A model generated the notes under the pieces. It did not search any database. It was not told the origin of the DNA and worked only from the letters and a program-made list of their open reading frames with translations. From CAZIVP01 sp964542915 (lineage in GTDB: Bacteria; Calditrichota; Calditrichia; Calditrichales; Calditrichaceae): a stretch of 64,000 bases of DNA. Positions 26,118 to 35,125 of the stretch are shown in pieces. Made by a program: the position numbers and the translations under genes. Each line of letters begins with the position of its first letter. The first letter of the stretch is position 1. The stretch lies in the NCBI GenBank assembly GCA_964542915.1, contig CAZIVP010000002.1:62001-126000 (forward strand), in the 5' to 3' direction.

Positions 26118-27527
26118 TTAATTTTCCTCTTTAATCCCATGATATTTCAATTTTTTACTTATGCCTTCGCGGGATTCACCCACCATTTGAGCCATACGGG
26201 TAATATTGCCGTCACAGGCCTGGTAATAATATTTATAGTATTGACGTTCAAAACGTTCGACCAATTCTTTTCGGGCAGCTTTAAACGGCAATGAGATTAA
26301 ATCGTTAAAGGGGTCTTCGTCTTTGGAATGGTTGTCGAATTGATCAAAATTTAAATTATCAAGAGTAACTTCATTGGACGGACATAACACATACAGCTCT
26401 TCGATAAAATTTTTTAATTGACGGATATTACCAGGCCAGTCGTATTGCATCATTTTATCAATAACTTCCTGTGAAAACGGTAACTCGCGGCCCTTCAGTT
26501 TGTTAAACCGTTCCCTGAAGTGTTTGATCAATACCGGAATATCTTCCTTTCGTTCACGTAAGGGAGGTAAATGAATATGGATCACTTTTATTCTGTAGTA
26601 GAGATCTTCCCGGAAACGGTTGTTTTTAACCAGCTCTTCCAAATTTTTATTTGTTGCCGCGATAATGCGTACATCGGAATACATCGGTTGGTCGCCGCCA
26701 ACCCGAACAAATGATTTTTCCTGAATAAAGCGTAACAACTTCACCTGTAATTCGAGCGGGAAATCACCGATTTCATCTAAGAATACCGTACCACCCGACG
26801 CTACTTCAAAAAAGCCCCGATGTAATTGATTGGCATTTGTAAAAGCCCCCTTTTCATGCCCAAAGAGTTGGCTTTCCAACAGCGTTGCAGGCATATTGGC
26901 GACATCGACCACTACGAATTTTTGTCGGGCCCGTTTGGGGCTATTAATATGTATGGAACGGGCTACCATTTCTTTACCGGTGCCGCTTTCTCCCGTTACC
27001 AGAACCGTGGAATCGTTATCTTTGCCAATGCGCGCCAACTTATCCAGAATGAGGGTCATCTTTTTACTTTCACCAATAATGATATCCGGCTCTTTAAATG
27101 GCGTGTATTTGTTCTTTATGTCATCCACCTGTTTGGTCAGGCGTAGTCCTGATAACCAGAGTTTTCGCATTTCAAGCATTTTTTGTACTTTGATTACAAT
27201 CTCTTCGCTGGTAAAATCTTTTGTTATATAATCATCACCGCCTGCCCTCATGGCCTTTACAGCACTCTCCACCGAACTGTAAGCCGTAATAATCAGCACA
27301 GCCGTCATCGGATAAATCTCTTTAATATGTTTGATTAAGCGGAGTCCCTCCTCCTCGGAGGGCAACCGTAAATCTACCATTGCCAGATCAAATTCGCTTT
27401 GTTTCAATTTCCGTTGGGCATCAGCAAAGTTTTCAGCCTCGTGTACATCATCAAAACTTTTTTTTAAGGTGAAATACAATCCCTTGCGGGCAGTCCTTTC
27501 ATCATCGATGATTAAAATACGTTGCAT
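26118..27527 (-). CDS. NtrC-family sigma-54-dependent response regulator
   Basis: 469 residues: receiver domain with D52 (MVDLRLP), T81 and K103; AAA+ domain with Walker A GESGTGKE (179-186), sigma-54 contact loop GAFTNA (227-232, where most relatives have GAFTGA), Walker B FLDEIGD and arginine-finger region FREDLYYR; C-terminal Fis-type helix-turn-helix (GNITRMAQMVGESREGISKKL). The start lies 3 nt after the kinase stop, so the two form a two-component pair. Its gene ends about 100 bp from the twin dyads and sigma-54-like promoter, the likely target. Confidence 0.93.
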   Translation of the reverse strand: MQRILIIDDERTARKGLYFTLKKSFDDVHEAENFADAQRKLKQSEFDLAMVDLRLPSEEEGLRLIKHIKEIYPMTAVLIITAYSSVESAVKAMRAGGDDYITKDFTSEEIVIKVQKMLEMRKLWLSGLRLTKQVDDIKNKYTPFKEPDIIIGESKKMTLILDKLARIGKDNDSTVLVTGESGTGKEMVARSIHINSPKRARQKFVVVDVANMPATLLESQLFGHEKGAFTNANQLHRGFFEVASGGTVFLDEIGDFPLELQVKLLRFIQEKSFVRVGGDQPMYSDVRIIAATNKNLEELVKNNRFREDLYYRIKVIHIHLPPLRERKEDIPVLIKHFRERFNKLKGRELPFSQEVIDKMMQYDWPGNIRQLKNFIEELYVLCPSNEVTLDNLNFDQFDNHSKDEDPFNDLISLPFKAARKELVERFERQYYKYYYQACDGNITRMAQMVGESREGISKKLKYHGIKEEN

Positions 27528-27530
27528 TGG

Positions 27531-30500
27531 CTACTCCGTACACACTGGTAATGCTATTTTAAATTCGGTTCCCTTATCAAGTTCACTTATTACATCAATA
27601 TACCCATTGTGGTTTTTAATGATATTTTTGGTAAGCGCCAGCCCCAATCCTCTGTTTTTACCACGCGTTGAATAAAACATATTAAAAATTTTATCCAGAT
27701 GAGCGTCCCCGATACCGTGGCCATTATCCCGGACCACAATCTCTACAAGGTTATTCTTTTGGTCAACGTTGCTTACAATCTGTATTTTATCGTTCAAATT
27801 TGAAGCTTCCACGGCATTTTGAATGACATTTTCGAGCGCATTTTTGATTTGTAAAAAGTTGCCCCTGACAAGAGCCGTATTGGATTTACATTGCCATTCA
27901 AACGGACTCAATGTATCTTCGTTGTTATACGTTTTTAATATTTGGGTTAATATTTCATTTATATCAACCAATCCGTTACCGGAGGTATCGCCTTGCAGAA
28001 AATCAAATGAGTGGACCAATCGCTCTTTCAAATTCTTTACGCCGCTACTAATTTCAGCAATATACTCTTTTCTCGGATCGTTTTCCTGTATTTCCTGGTC
28101 GAGCATTTCTATCATCATGCGTAATCCGTCTATGGGATTTTTTAAGTTATGAATGATGCCGCTTGCAAATGTACCGAGGGCCCCTAATTTTTCCTGTTCG
28201 TTCAGGTCCTGCATTATCTTAATATTATCCAGTGCGATAGTGAACTGTAATAATAAATACTGAACGATGCTTAAATCATGATCCGAAATGGACTGCGTTG
28301 TCCTATTTGGGTTTAATAAGATCACTCCATGAAAACGATTTTTACGCAACAATGGAAAAAAAAGTGTACGGTTGGTTATAAAATTCGCAGGCGGCCATAT
28401 TTGTCTGATATCTTCATAGTAAAAATATGATTGTTTCGCTCGAATCACATCGACTTCGTTTCTTTTTAAAACCACCCGTGGCGGCTTTTCCTCTTGATCT
28501 AAGCCATCGTGGTGTTTACAAATAAAAGAATTGCCGCTTTTCATGTAAGCATAAAATAGAAGTTGATCGTACGGGTGAATGATCCCCAGGGTATCCTTAA
28601 CCACGGTAAAGGCATCATCGACAACCGTTGTTTTCGACAAGTGCATTACCGCCTGATTGGTCCGTTCCTGCTTATAATTATCGATATGGTTCGCCTTCCG
28701 AATGGGTTCGTTAACAACGATCACAACGGTAAGAGCAAACGCCAACAGAACAAAGGGAAAAATATCGGCGAAACCGCCGGTCTCTTTCAGGGCGTAGCTA
28801 ACCAGGGCATAAACCGGGATCACCGCCAGAACATAGGCAACCGTATGGGAGGTTCGCCACTGATACCGGATCTCTATAAAGCGCACACTCATTAAAATAA
28901 ATGCAATGAAAAAAATAAATTTAAGAAGCTCCTGGAACATTTCCGGTATGTGTAAAAATTGCAGTACGGAGCGGGCAACATTGTATGCGCTACGATTAAA
29001 ATAATTATCCTGATCAACCTTTAATGTTTGATTGAGTTCAACATTGGCAAAGCGTTTTATCGTGCCATCTAAAAATCGTACTTTTACATCGACGTTTTGC
29101 GGTTCCGAAAAATAAAAGAAATGCTGCGGAGCTATTTGTGAGAACAGACCATAATTCAATATGACTTCTTTAAAATGCAATAAATGTTCGGCCGTGTGTT
29201 TTTTATCGGCATTCCAGATCCATATTTTGGCTCCCAGAGCTTCTTTCGTATCCTGAAGACCATTAAGTTTAATGGCTAGATATAGCTGATTGTGTTTTTT
29301 TTGATTTTGTAATATCGATGACCAATAATCTTTGTTACCAACAATTAAATCCGGCGTGTGGTTATTATCAACATCGCCAACGGCAGCACCTGAATTAAAA
29401 CCGTCCAGATATCCGGATTTTGAATAAACCAATTCTTGTGCTTCTTCGGTAAAGGATTGGTGGTTTTGGTTTAGGTAGAGCAAATCCGGACCGTATCGCG
29501 TAACAAACAAATCAACGGTTCCGTTCAAATCAAAATCGGCGGGAACGGCTGCATAGCTTCGCCCTCTCAGTTTTACGTTCCATTGTGAGGTTTTGCTTTT
29601 AAATTGATCGGATTGTTGGTCATATATGCGTAGCGCATCTTTTCCGTTTTCGGTACACAGATAAATGTCATTATACCCGTCACAATTCATGTCGGCTATT
29701 GAGATCGAATTGATATACTGTGGATAGCTTCTTCCGGGTTCATATAACGGTTCTTTTTTCCAATGCAGTTCACCGTCATTAAAAAACAGCAATGGTCCGG
29801 TTTGTTGAAAAGCGACGATTATATCCTGATGATCGTCGCCGTTTAAATCGCCGACTTTAACAGCCTTTATACCGAATAATGGGATTTTCAAATTTACCGG
29901 CCATTCATACTCTTTAAAATTGTTATACTTTTTGTTAACAAGTAACCTCAGTCCTTTTTCCGTATCGGCCAGGACCATATCCGGATAGCCGTCTTCATTT
30001 AAGTCTCCGATTGCGCCATCAATAATATTGAGATTGTCGGGTATGCCACCAACTTGAGATTCATCTTCAAATAACGCCGCTCCATTATTTACGTAATATC
30101 GACTGGTTTGGCGTTTGCCCGCTAAAAACAAATCTGTGTCGCTATCCCTGTCGAAGTCCGCCGCCAGTGCGCCATATTCATATTTCAATTTGCCTATGCG
30201 CGTTTCTATATTACCGCCGGTCCCCGATTCGATTACATAATCGTTGTAATAGCCGTCTTTCTGATTTAAAAGGAGATGGTTGAGACTTTTCGTACAGGTT
30301 AAGTAGGCGTCGATTTGTGAATCATTATTGAGGTACGCAAATGTAACGCCGTGAACGTCGTCAATCCGGTCCATAAGATAAGAACTACCCAAATGAACCT
30401 GGTCCGAAAACAGGAAAAAATGTTGCGTACTATGGCCGGTTCCTTCCAATGAATATTTGAGGATACTGCCCCTCGCCCCCACGGCAAATCCCAAACCTTC

Positions 30501-31406
30501 TCCAACCATTTCCAAATCGTGAATATCTACATCGGTGTTTAAATCGATTTTATCCCAGAATTCTCCATTGTATTTTAATAACGTTCCGTGTTCCCCAACG
30601 GCATATCCGACCGATTCGGAAAGCATTTGTACCGCCCAAATATTTTCAAGGGTTTCGGCAATTTCCTGTTTAATAATGCCATCTTTATAATGCAATACCG
30701 TGCCGTTATAACCGACAATCCAGCCCTCATCCGGTGATATAAAATGAAAATCGCGCAAGATCGTATTTACGTTGGTGGGTATTATACGCCAATTCCGGCC
30801 GTCGCCCTCTATTAAGGTTCCTTTATCGCCGCACATGACAACCTTCGTTGAATCCACAAATTTAACCTTTTTAAAATCGACGCTGACAGGTAATTTACAG
30901 ATACGCCAACGCCCCTTCTCAAATATATAGGCGCCTCCTTCTCCCACGGCCATACCGAAAGCTTCATTGCTTAAGTCCATTGAACGTACTTTCAATGGCA
31001 ACTTATAGCTGGTTATTTTTTTTGTCTTTAAATTATATTTCAATACTAAAAAAATCTTTTGGTTTGGATTGTTTAATGCCAACCAGGCATGGTGTTTTTG
31101 GGGAATATGCACCGTATAGATGTCTCCGGTTGATGCACCTAAAATACCCATAGTGTCAAGCTGGGAATAGATCTTTGGATATTTAGACCGTAAAGAGTCA
31201 AAGACCGTCCATTGATTGCCCTGGTAACGAAGGATTAAACCATCGTATGAAACGGCAAGTCCCGTGGAATCCGACGTCATATCCAAACGAGCCAGATTCT
31301 GCCGCGTAGGAGAGTTATCAAAACGCCAGTTCTTTGCAATCAGATAGCTTGAAAACAGAAAAAAAAGCAGGAGCACTTTAAATATTTGGCTTTGCTTCAG
31401 CATCAT
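27531..31406 (-). CDS. Giant sensor histidine kinase with extracytoplasmic YCF48-like, FG-GAP and ASPIC/UnbV domains
   Basis: 1291 residues. Signal/TM segment (8-24); about 25-330 has YCF48/BNR-like blades (GWIVGYNGTVLHY, GYAVGEHGTLLKY); about 345-740 has seven FG-GAP/VCBS-type repeats with Ca-binding-like cores (DFDRDSDTD, DLNEDGYPD, DLNGDDHQD, DMNCDGYND); about 750-850 matches ASPIC/UnbV (GAKIWIW ... VRFLDGTIKRF). Then about three TM helices, a GAF-like domain, and a kinase core with H1086 (HNLKNP), N-box (NVIQNAVEAS) and G-boxes (DNGHGIG, GLGLAL). Together with the downstream NtrC regulator it forms the locus sensor. Ligand presumably polymeric (inference). Confidence 0.9.
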   Translation of the reverse strand: MMLKQSQIFKVLLLFFLFSSYLIAKNWRFDNSPTRQNLARLDMTSDSTGLAVSYDGLILRYQGNQWTVFDSLRSKYPKIYSQLDTMGILGASTGDIYTVHIPQKHHAWLALNNPNQKIFLVLKYNLKTKKITSYKLPLKVRSMDLSNEAFGMAVGEGGAYIFEKGRWRICKLPVSVDFKKVKFVDSTKVVMCGDKGTLIEGDGRNWRIIPTNVNTILRDFHFISPDEGWIVGYNGTVLHYKDGIIKQEIAETLENIWAVQMLSESVGYAVGEHGTLLKYNGEFWDKIDLNTDVDIHDLEMVGEGLGFAVGARGSILKYSLEGTGHSTQHFFLFSDQVHLGSSYLMDRIDDVHGVTFAYLNNDSQIDAYLTCTKSLNHLLLNQKDGYYNDYVIESGTGGNIETRIGKLKYEYGALAADFDRDSDTDLFLAGKRQTSRYYVNNGAALFEDESQVGGIPDNLNIIDGAIGDLNEDGYPDMVLADTEKGLRLLVNKKYNNFKEYEWPVNLKIPLFGIKAVKVGDLNGDDHQDIIVAFQQTGPLLFFNDGELHWKKEPLYEPGRSYPQYINSISIADMNCDGYNDIYLCTENGKDALRIYDQQSDQFKSKTSQWNVKLRGRSYAAVPADFDLNGTVDLFVTRYGPDLLYLNQNHQSFTEEAQELVYSKSGYLDGFNSGAAVGDVDNNHTPDLIVGNKDYWSSILQNQKKHNQLYLAIKLNGLQDTKEALGAKIWIWNADKKHTAEHLLHFKEVILNYGLFSQIAPQHFFYFSEPQNVDVKVRFLDGTIKRFANVELNQTLKVDQDNYFNRSAYNVARSVLQFLHIPEMFQELLKFIFFIAFILMSVRFIEIRYQWRTSHTVAYVLAVIPVYALVSYALKETGGFADIFPFVLLAFALTVVIVVNEPIRKANHIDNYKQERTNQAVMHLSKTTVVDDAFTVVKDTLGIIHPYDQLLFYAYMKSGNSFICKHHDGLDQEEKPPRVVLKRNEVDVIRAKQSYFYYEDIRQIWPPANFITNRTLFFPLLRKNRFHGVILLNPNRTTQSISDHDLSIVQYLLLQFTIALDNIKIMQDLNEQEKLGALGTFASGIIHNLKNPIDGLRMMIEMLDQEIQENDPRKEYIAEISSGVKNLKERLVHSFDFLQGDTSGNGLVDINEILTQILKTYNNEDTLSPFEWQCKSNTALVRGNFLQIKNALENVIQNAVEASNLNDKIQIVSNVDQKNNLVEIVVRDNGHGIGDAHLDKIFNMFYSTRGKNRGLGLALTKNIIKNHNGYIDVISELDKGTEFKIALPVCTE

Positions 31407-31862
31407 AATATTAATTTTATTCCTTTAATAAAACACATAACGGACCTTTACGAATTTAATTTTGAGTCAATATAATTTAAATTCAATCCGAAAAAAATTC
31501 ATAATTCTTTCTTGCTGTATTGTCAGCCCAGGTTCTCATTCAGAGACGTCTCGTTAAAATAGCGGTCACCCGCGAGAAAGCGGCGCTCGCAATAATTGAT
31601 AACGATCTGTATGAATAAGGTAATTGAATATGAACTCTCTATTTCAATTACATTTTGCCCGTAAAATTAAAAACGCAGCATTTTCGTTTTACTTAAAACA
31701 GGGTTGAGCAAGTGAGCATTTTATCTCTTTAACGCCCCCCGGCTGTTTTTTACAATCTCGCTGGCGATCCATTCCTGGGTTATGATTTTTATTTTGATGT
31801 TTGCCATTACCGCAGATTTTATTATTATTTCATCATTCAACCAAACTTGTTGAGGTAAGAAT
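31407..31862. other. Intergenic between sensor kinase and HipB-like gene
   Basis: About 450 bp without a supportable gene. It should hold the divergent promoters of the kinase (minus) and the HipB-like regulator (plus). A TTGACT is seen on the minus strand near 31470, but without a good -10. An AATTGAA/TTCAATT inverted repeat occurs near 31620-31650. Confidence 0.5.
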
Positions 31863-32075
31863 ATGAGCGATGTTCTGGTGCAATTTGTCAAACAGTGGCG
31901 CCGGCAGGAGGGCCTCACCCAAAAGGAACTGGCGGAGCGGGCCGGCGTCGGTAAAAGCTTTATAAGCGATCTGGAGCGCGGCAAGGCCACGCTGCGCATG
32001 GATAAGGTCAATCAGGTTCTGGCCCTTTTCGGGCATGAGGTGGGCCCCGTGAAACGCGAACCGTTCCTGGAATGA
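31863..32075 (+). CDS. HipB-like XRE-family regulator (orphan antitoxin)
   Basis: 70-residue helix-turn-helix protein (GLTQKELAERAGVGKSFISDLERGKATLRMDKVNQVLALFG), the exact pattern of HipB/Y4mF-type antitoxins, with SD GAGGTAAG. Local base composition is richer in GC than the flanking DNA. A HipA toxin normally follows at once; here ATGACGGCTAATCGA overlaps the end but meets TGA after five codons and no HipA-like frame continues. Probably a leftover of a hipBA module or a stand-alone regulator. Confidence 0.8.
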   Translation: MSDVLVQFVKQWRRQEGLTQKELAERAGVGKSFISDLERGKATLRMDKVNQVLALFGHEVGPVKREPFLE

Positions 32076-32132
32076 CGGCTAATCGATGATCACAGGTTGA
32101 TGGGTGCACGAATACTAACGGTTTGACGGGAT

Positions 32133-32157
32133 AAAAAAACAGGCGCGCCCCCCTGTT
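32133..32157 (-). terminator. Intrinsic terminator downstream of AbgT gene
   Basis: On the minus strand AACAGG-N8-CCTGTT is followed by seven Ts. Located about 90 bp after the AbgT stop, it would end the cluster-2 transcript before the HipB-like gene. Confidence 0.55.
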
Positions 32158-32243
32158 GCTGAACAAAGAAGAGACGGCTGATGCCGCCTGCGTGCTGAAG
32201 CACTGGAACGTTCGACAAACATCAGGTTATCCCTCATTATCAA

Positions 32244-33872
32244 TCAATTCAAATTGATGGGAGCGCCGGGACCTACTGGGATTCCTATTAACATCCAAAT
32301 AATCAGGAATATTAACCATAAAATGGTAAAAATCATAGAATAGGGTAGCATCATAGCAATGACGGATCCGATGCCGCTGTTTTTATCGTAGCGCTCCACA
32401 AAGGCCAGTACTAGCGCAAAATAGGACATCATAGGCGATACGGCGTTACTGACGCTGTCCCCGATACGGTAAACTACCTGTACAAATTCCGGAGTATAAC
32501 CAAGCATCATAAACATGGGAATAAAAACCGGCGCCATAATGGCCCATTTGGCTGAGGCGCTGCCCATCATCATGTTGATCATTGCAGACACGATTACAAA
32601 TGTGGCCATCAGGGGTATACCAAGCATACCGGATTCTTTCAGAGCTTCCGCTCCTTCCACTGCGATGATCAGTCCCAGATTGGTCCATTTGAAAAAGGCC
32701 ACAAACTGGGCAGCAAAGAATACCAGTACTACATAGGCGGCCATGGTGCGCATGGAATTAACCATGCCTTTAATAGCCTCTTTTTCCGATTTAATCGTAC
32801 CAGCGCCAACACCATAAGCAATACTGAGGATGGTGGCAACCACAAAGATTATGGCCACAATGCCCCGCAGCATTGGCGAATAAATAATGCTGCCTGTGCC
32901 GATTTCACGCAGGTAACCGTTGGCCGGGATAATGCCGGCTAATAAAAAGATAACAATGGCAATGAGCGCCACCAGAGTAAAACGCAATCCGCGTCGTTCA
33001 CTTGCGGTAACCTGATTAATATTTTTGTCATCTTCCTTCGGCGCCGAAGCTTCTTCCTCGTTTTCCTCATTATAGTCACCTAACCGGGGCTCCACAATTT
33101 TATCCGTCACCCAAGTACCGGCAAAAGCCACCAGGAATGTGGAAGCGGCCATAAAATAATAATTGGAAGCAGGATTGACCTCATAACTAGGGATGATAAT
33201 ACGTGCTCCTTCCTGCGAGATGCCAGCCAGGAGCGGATCAATGGTTCCCAGTAAAAGATTGGCGCTATAACCGCCGGCCACGCCGGAAAAAGCGGCGGCT
33301 AATCCTGCAAGCGGATGCCGTCCCAGCGATTTATAAATGAGTGCGGCTAATGGTAAAAGTAGCACATATCCCACACCGCTGGCCATATTGGATAATACTC
33401 CGGCAAAAACAATCACAAAGGTCAGCAGATGAGTGGGCGCCGAAAGCACCAGTTTTTTTAATGCAGCGTTGATCAATCCGCTGCTTTCAGCCAAGCCGAT
33501 ACCCAACATTGCCACCAACACCGTGCCGAGCGGAGCAAACCCGGTGAAATTGGTTACCATATCGGTCAGAATCATATGAAAGCCCTTCAAAGACATCAGG
33601 CTAAAGGGGCTGACCATTTCACCGGTGGCCGGATGAGCAATAGCGATATCGAACCAGGATGCTACTTCTGATATAAAGATTACAGACACGGCAAAAATAG
33701 CAAAGAGGGTGGCCGGACTGGGTAGCATGTTGCCCGCCTTCTCCACCATATCCAAAAACCGCATCAGAAGACTCTTTTTTTGTTTTCTTGGTGCCTTATC
33801 AGGATGATTGGTTACTTCCTTTTTTTGGGTATCAATTTTAAATTCATTCTGAGACATAGTATTGTTATCCAA
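32244..33872 (-). CDS. AbgT-family transporter (p-aminobenzoyl-glutamate type)
   Basis: 542-residue inner-membrane transporter with about 12-13 hydrophobic segments. AbgT hallmarks: AGGYSANLLLGTIDPLLAGISQEGA, MMMGSASAKWAIMAPVFIPMF and RIGDSVSNAVSPMMSYFALVL. The family imports p-aminobenzoyl-glutamate in E. coli; other members act on dipeptides or export sulfonamides. The start is TTG 33872 or ATG 33857. It is the last gene of cluster 2, preceded by an M20 peptidase, repeating the AbgT-plus-M20 pairing of the E. coli abg operon. Likely imports an acyl- or aryl-glutamate or dipeptide product (inference). Confidence 0.92.
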   Translation of the reverse strand: MDNNTMSQNEFKIDTQKKEVTNHPDKAPRKQKKSLLMRFLDMVEKAGNMLPSPATLFAIFAVSVIFISEVASWFDIAIAHPATGEMVSPFSLMSLKGFHMILTDMVTNFTGFAPLGTVLVAMLGIGLAESSGLINAALKKLVLSAPTHLLTFVIVFAGVLSNMASGVGYVLLLPLAALIYKSLGRHPLAGLAAAFSGVAGGYSANLLLGTIDPLLAGISQEGARIIIPSYEVNPASNYYFMAASTFLVAFAGTWVTDKIVEPRLGDYNEENEEEASAPKEDDKNINQVTASERRGLRFTLVALIAIVIFLLAGIIPANGYLREIGTGSIIYSPMLRGIVAIIFVVATILSIAYGVGAGTIKSEKEAIKGMVNSMRTMAAYVVLVFFAAQFVAFFKWTNLGLIIAVEGAEALKESGMLGIPLMATFVIVSAMINMMMGSASAKWAIMAPVFIPMFMMLGYTPEFVQVVYRIGDSVSNAVSPMMSYFALVLAFVERYDKNSGIGSVIAMMLPYSMIFTILWLIFLIIWMLIGIPVGPGAPINLN

Positions 33873-33957
33873 GTTTGTGATTTTTTTTGATCGTTCTAAA
33901 TTTCGACGCTAAACAAACTATCGGAGATAGTCAATCAAATCTTTCAATCACTTAAAT

Positions 33958-35082
33958 TTAATCCAAATTGGAAAATTGAAATATGGTTTCTTTATATACG
34001 GCAAAGTATTTTTGCAGCTCTGTAGTATCCAGGTATTCATTTTCACTATGGAGGTTTCCACCCGGCGCCGTTAGCCCGCACAGGGAAGGGATACCCAAGG
34101 CAGCCGAAAAAGATGCATCCGATCCGCCGCCCGAAAATGTCCACTGAACATTTAGATCGTACTGCTTACCAATCTTTTCCACCAACCTGCAGAGTGCATC
34201 GGTTTTTTCGGATGGAATCATGGGTGGTCGCTTGATACCGCCGTCAATTTCTATATTGATGGCCGGATTAAAGGGATTTTTTACTTTTTCTTTGATAGTG
34301 CGGTCAATTTCCCAGCCGCTTTCAATATCCCAGAAACGAGTATCGACCAGGAGCTCCGCCTCGCCTGGAACGGAATTAACCGACTTGCCGCCCTTTGCCA
34401 CACCCGGATTGATATATATTTCCTTTTTAGGATCACTCAATCCAGTTAGAAACAAAATCCACTGGGCTAATTCTGTAAGTGCGCTGATTCCTTCCTGAGG
34501 ATTCAAACCCGAGTGCACACTTTTACCAAAAAATTTGATGCTGTAACGTCCTATACCCTTACGTTTATAGACAAAGGCCCCATTAGATCTTGCCGGCTCC
34601 GAAGTGATAACGATGCTACTTTTTAGAGATAGTTCTTCTATTTTAGGTCGTGTATGCGGACAGCTAATTTCATGTTCATTATTGAAAAATACACCAATAT
34701 TCGCCGTTATTCGCTTTTCCTCATGCAACTCCCTGAGTACATAATAGGTAAACAATAGACCAGCTTTCATATCGGCTACACCGGGGCCGCGGTATTTGCT
34801 ACCATCCACTGTGAATGGTCTTTTTATTGCTTCCCCATCAGGAAAAACTGTGTCGAGGTGACAGAGTATGAGTAGATCAAAATGATCTGAGTTTCGTGAA
34901 TAAGTAAGGAAACTGCGTCCCAACCGCCCCTCGGATAGATCAAACCATTCCACAGGCCAATTCAATTCCTTAAATTTCCCTGCAAAAAAATCCCCCATGC
35001 GGTTCACGCCTTCGCGTACATAAGAACCGCTATCTATATTTACAAGGTATTCCAGCTCATCTTTAAAAACTTTTTCATCCAT
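33958..35082 (-). CDS. M20-family peptidase (carboxypeptidase G2-like) with altered catalytic Glu
   Basis: 374 residues with no signal peptide, so cytoplasmic. Metal motifs H75-x-D77 (CHLDTVF) and D104 (GVADMKAG) are kept, as is the closing HSENE. In the usual N-x-D-E-E motif the sequence is NNEHEIS (134-140), so by motif alignment the general-base Glu (E175 in CPG2) is His137 while the metal Glu is E138. Either activity is changed or the alignment is shifted. It sits between DASS and AbgT permeases; cleavage of an imported glutamate conjugate or dipeptide is inferred. Confidence 0.82.
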   Translation of the reverse strand: MDEKVFKDELEYLVNIDSGSYVREGVNRMGDFFAGKFKELNWPVEWFDLSEGRLGRSFLTYSRNSDHFDLLILCHLDTVFPDGEAIKRPFTVDGSKYRGPGVADMKAGLLFTYYVLRELHEEKRITANIGVFFNNEHEISCPHTRPKIEELSLKSSIVITSEPARSNGAFVYKRKGIGRYSIKFFGKSVHSGLNPQEGISALTELAQWILFLTGLSDPKKEIYINPGVAKGGKSVNSVPGEAELLVDTRFWDIESGWEIDRTIKEKVKNPFNPAINIEIDGGIKRPPMIPSEKTDALCRLVEKIGKQYDLNVQWTFSGGGSDASFSAALGIPSLCGLTAPGGNLHSENEYLDTTELQKYFAVYKETIFQFSNLD

Positions 35083-35125
35083 TCTAATTCACCTGTTGAT
35101 ATATCAATATTACTGGTTATCTCGA

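Noticed and set aside
31721..32036. Minus-strand frames opposite the HipB-like gene
   Set aside because: Shadows of the helix-turn-helix gene, which has the better SD and family pattern.
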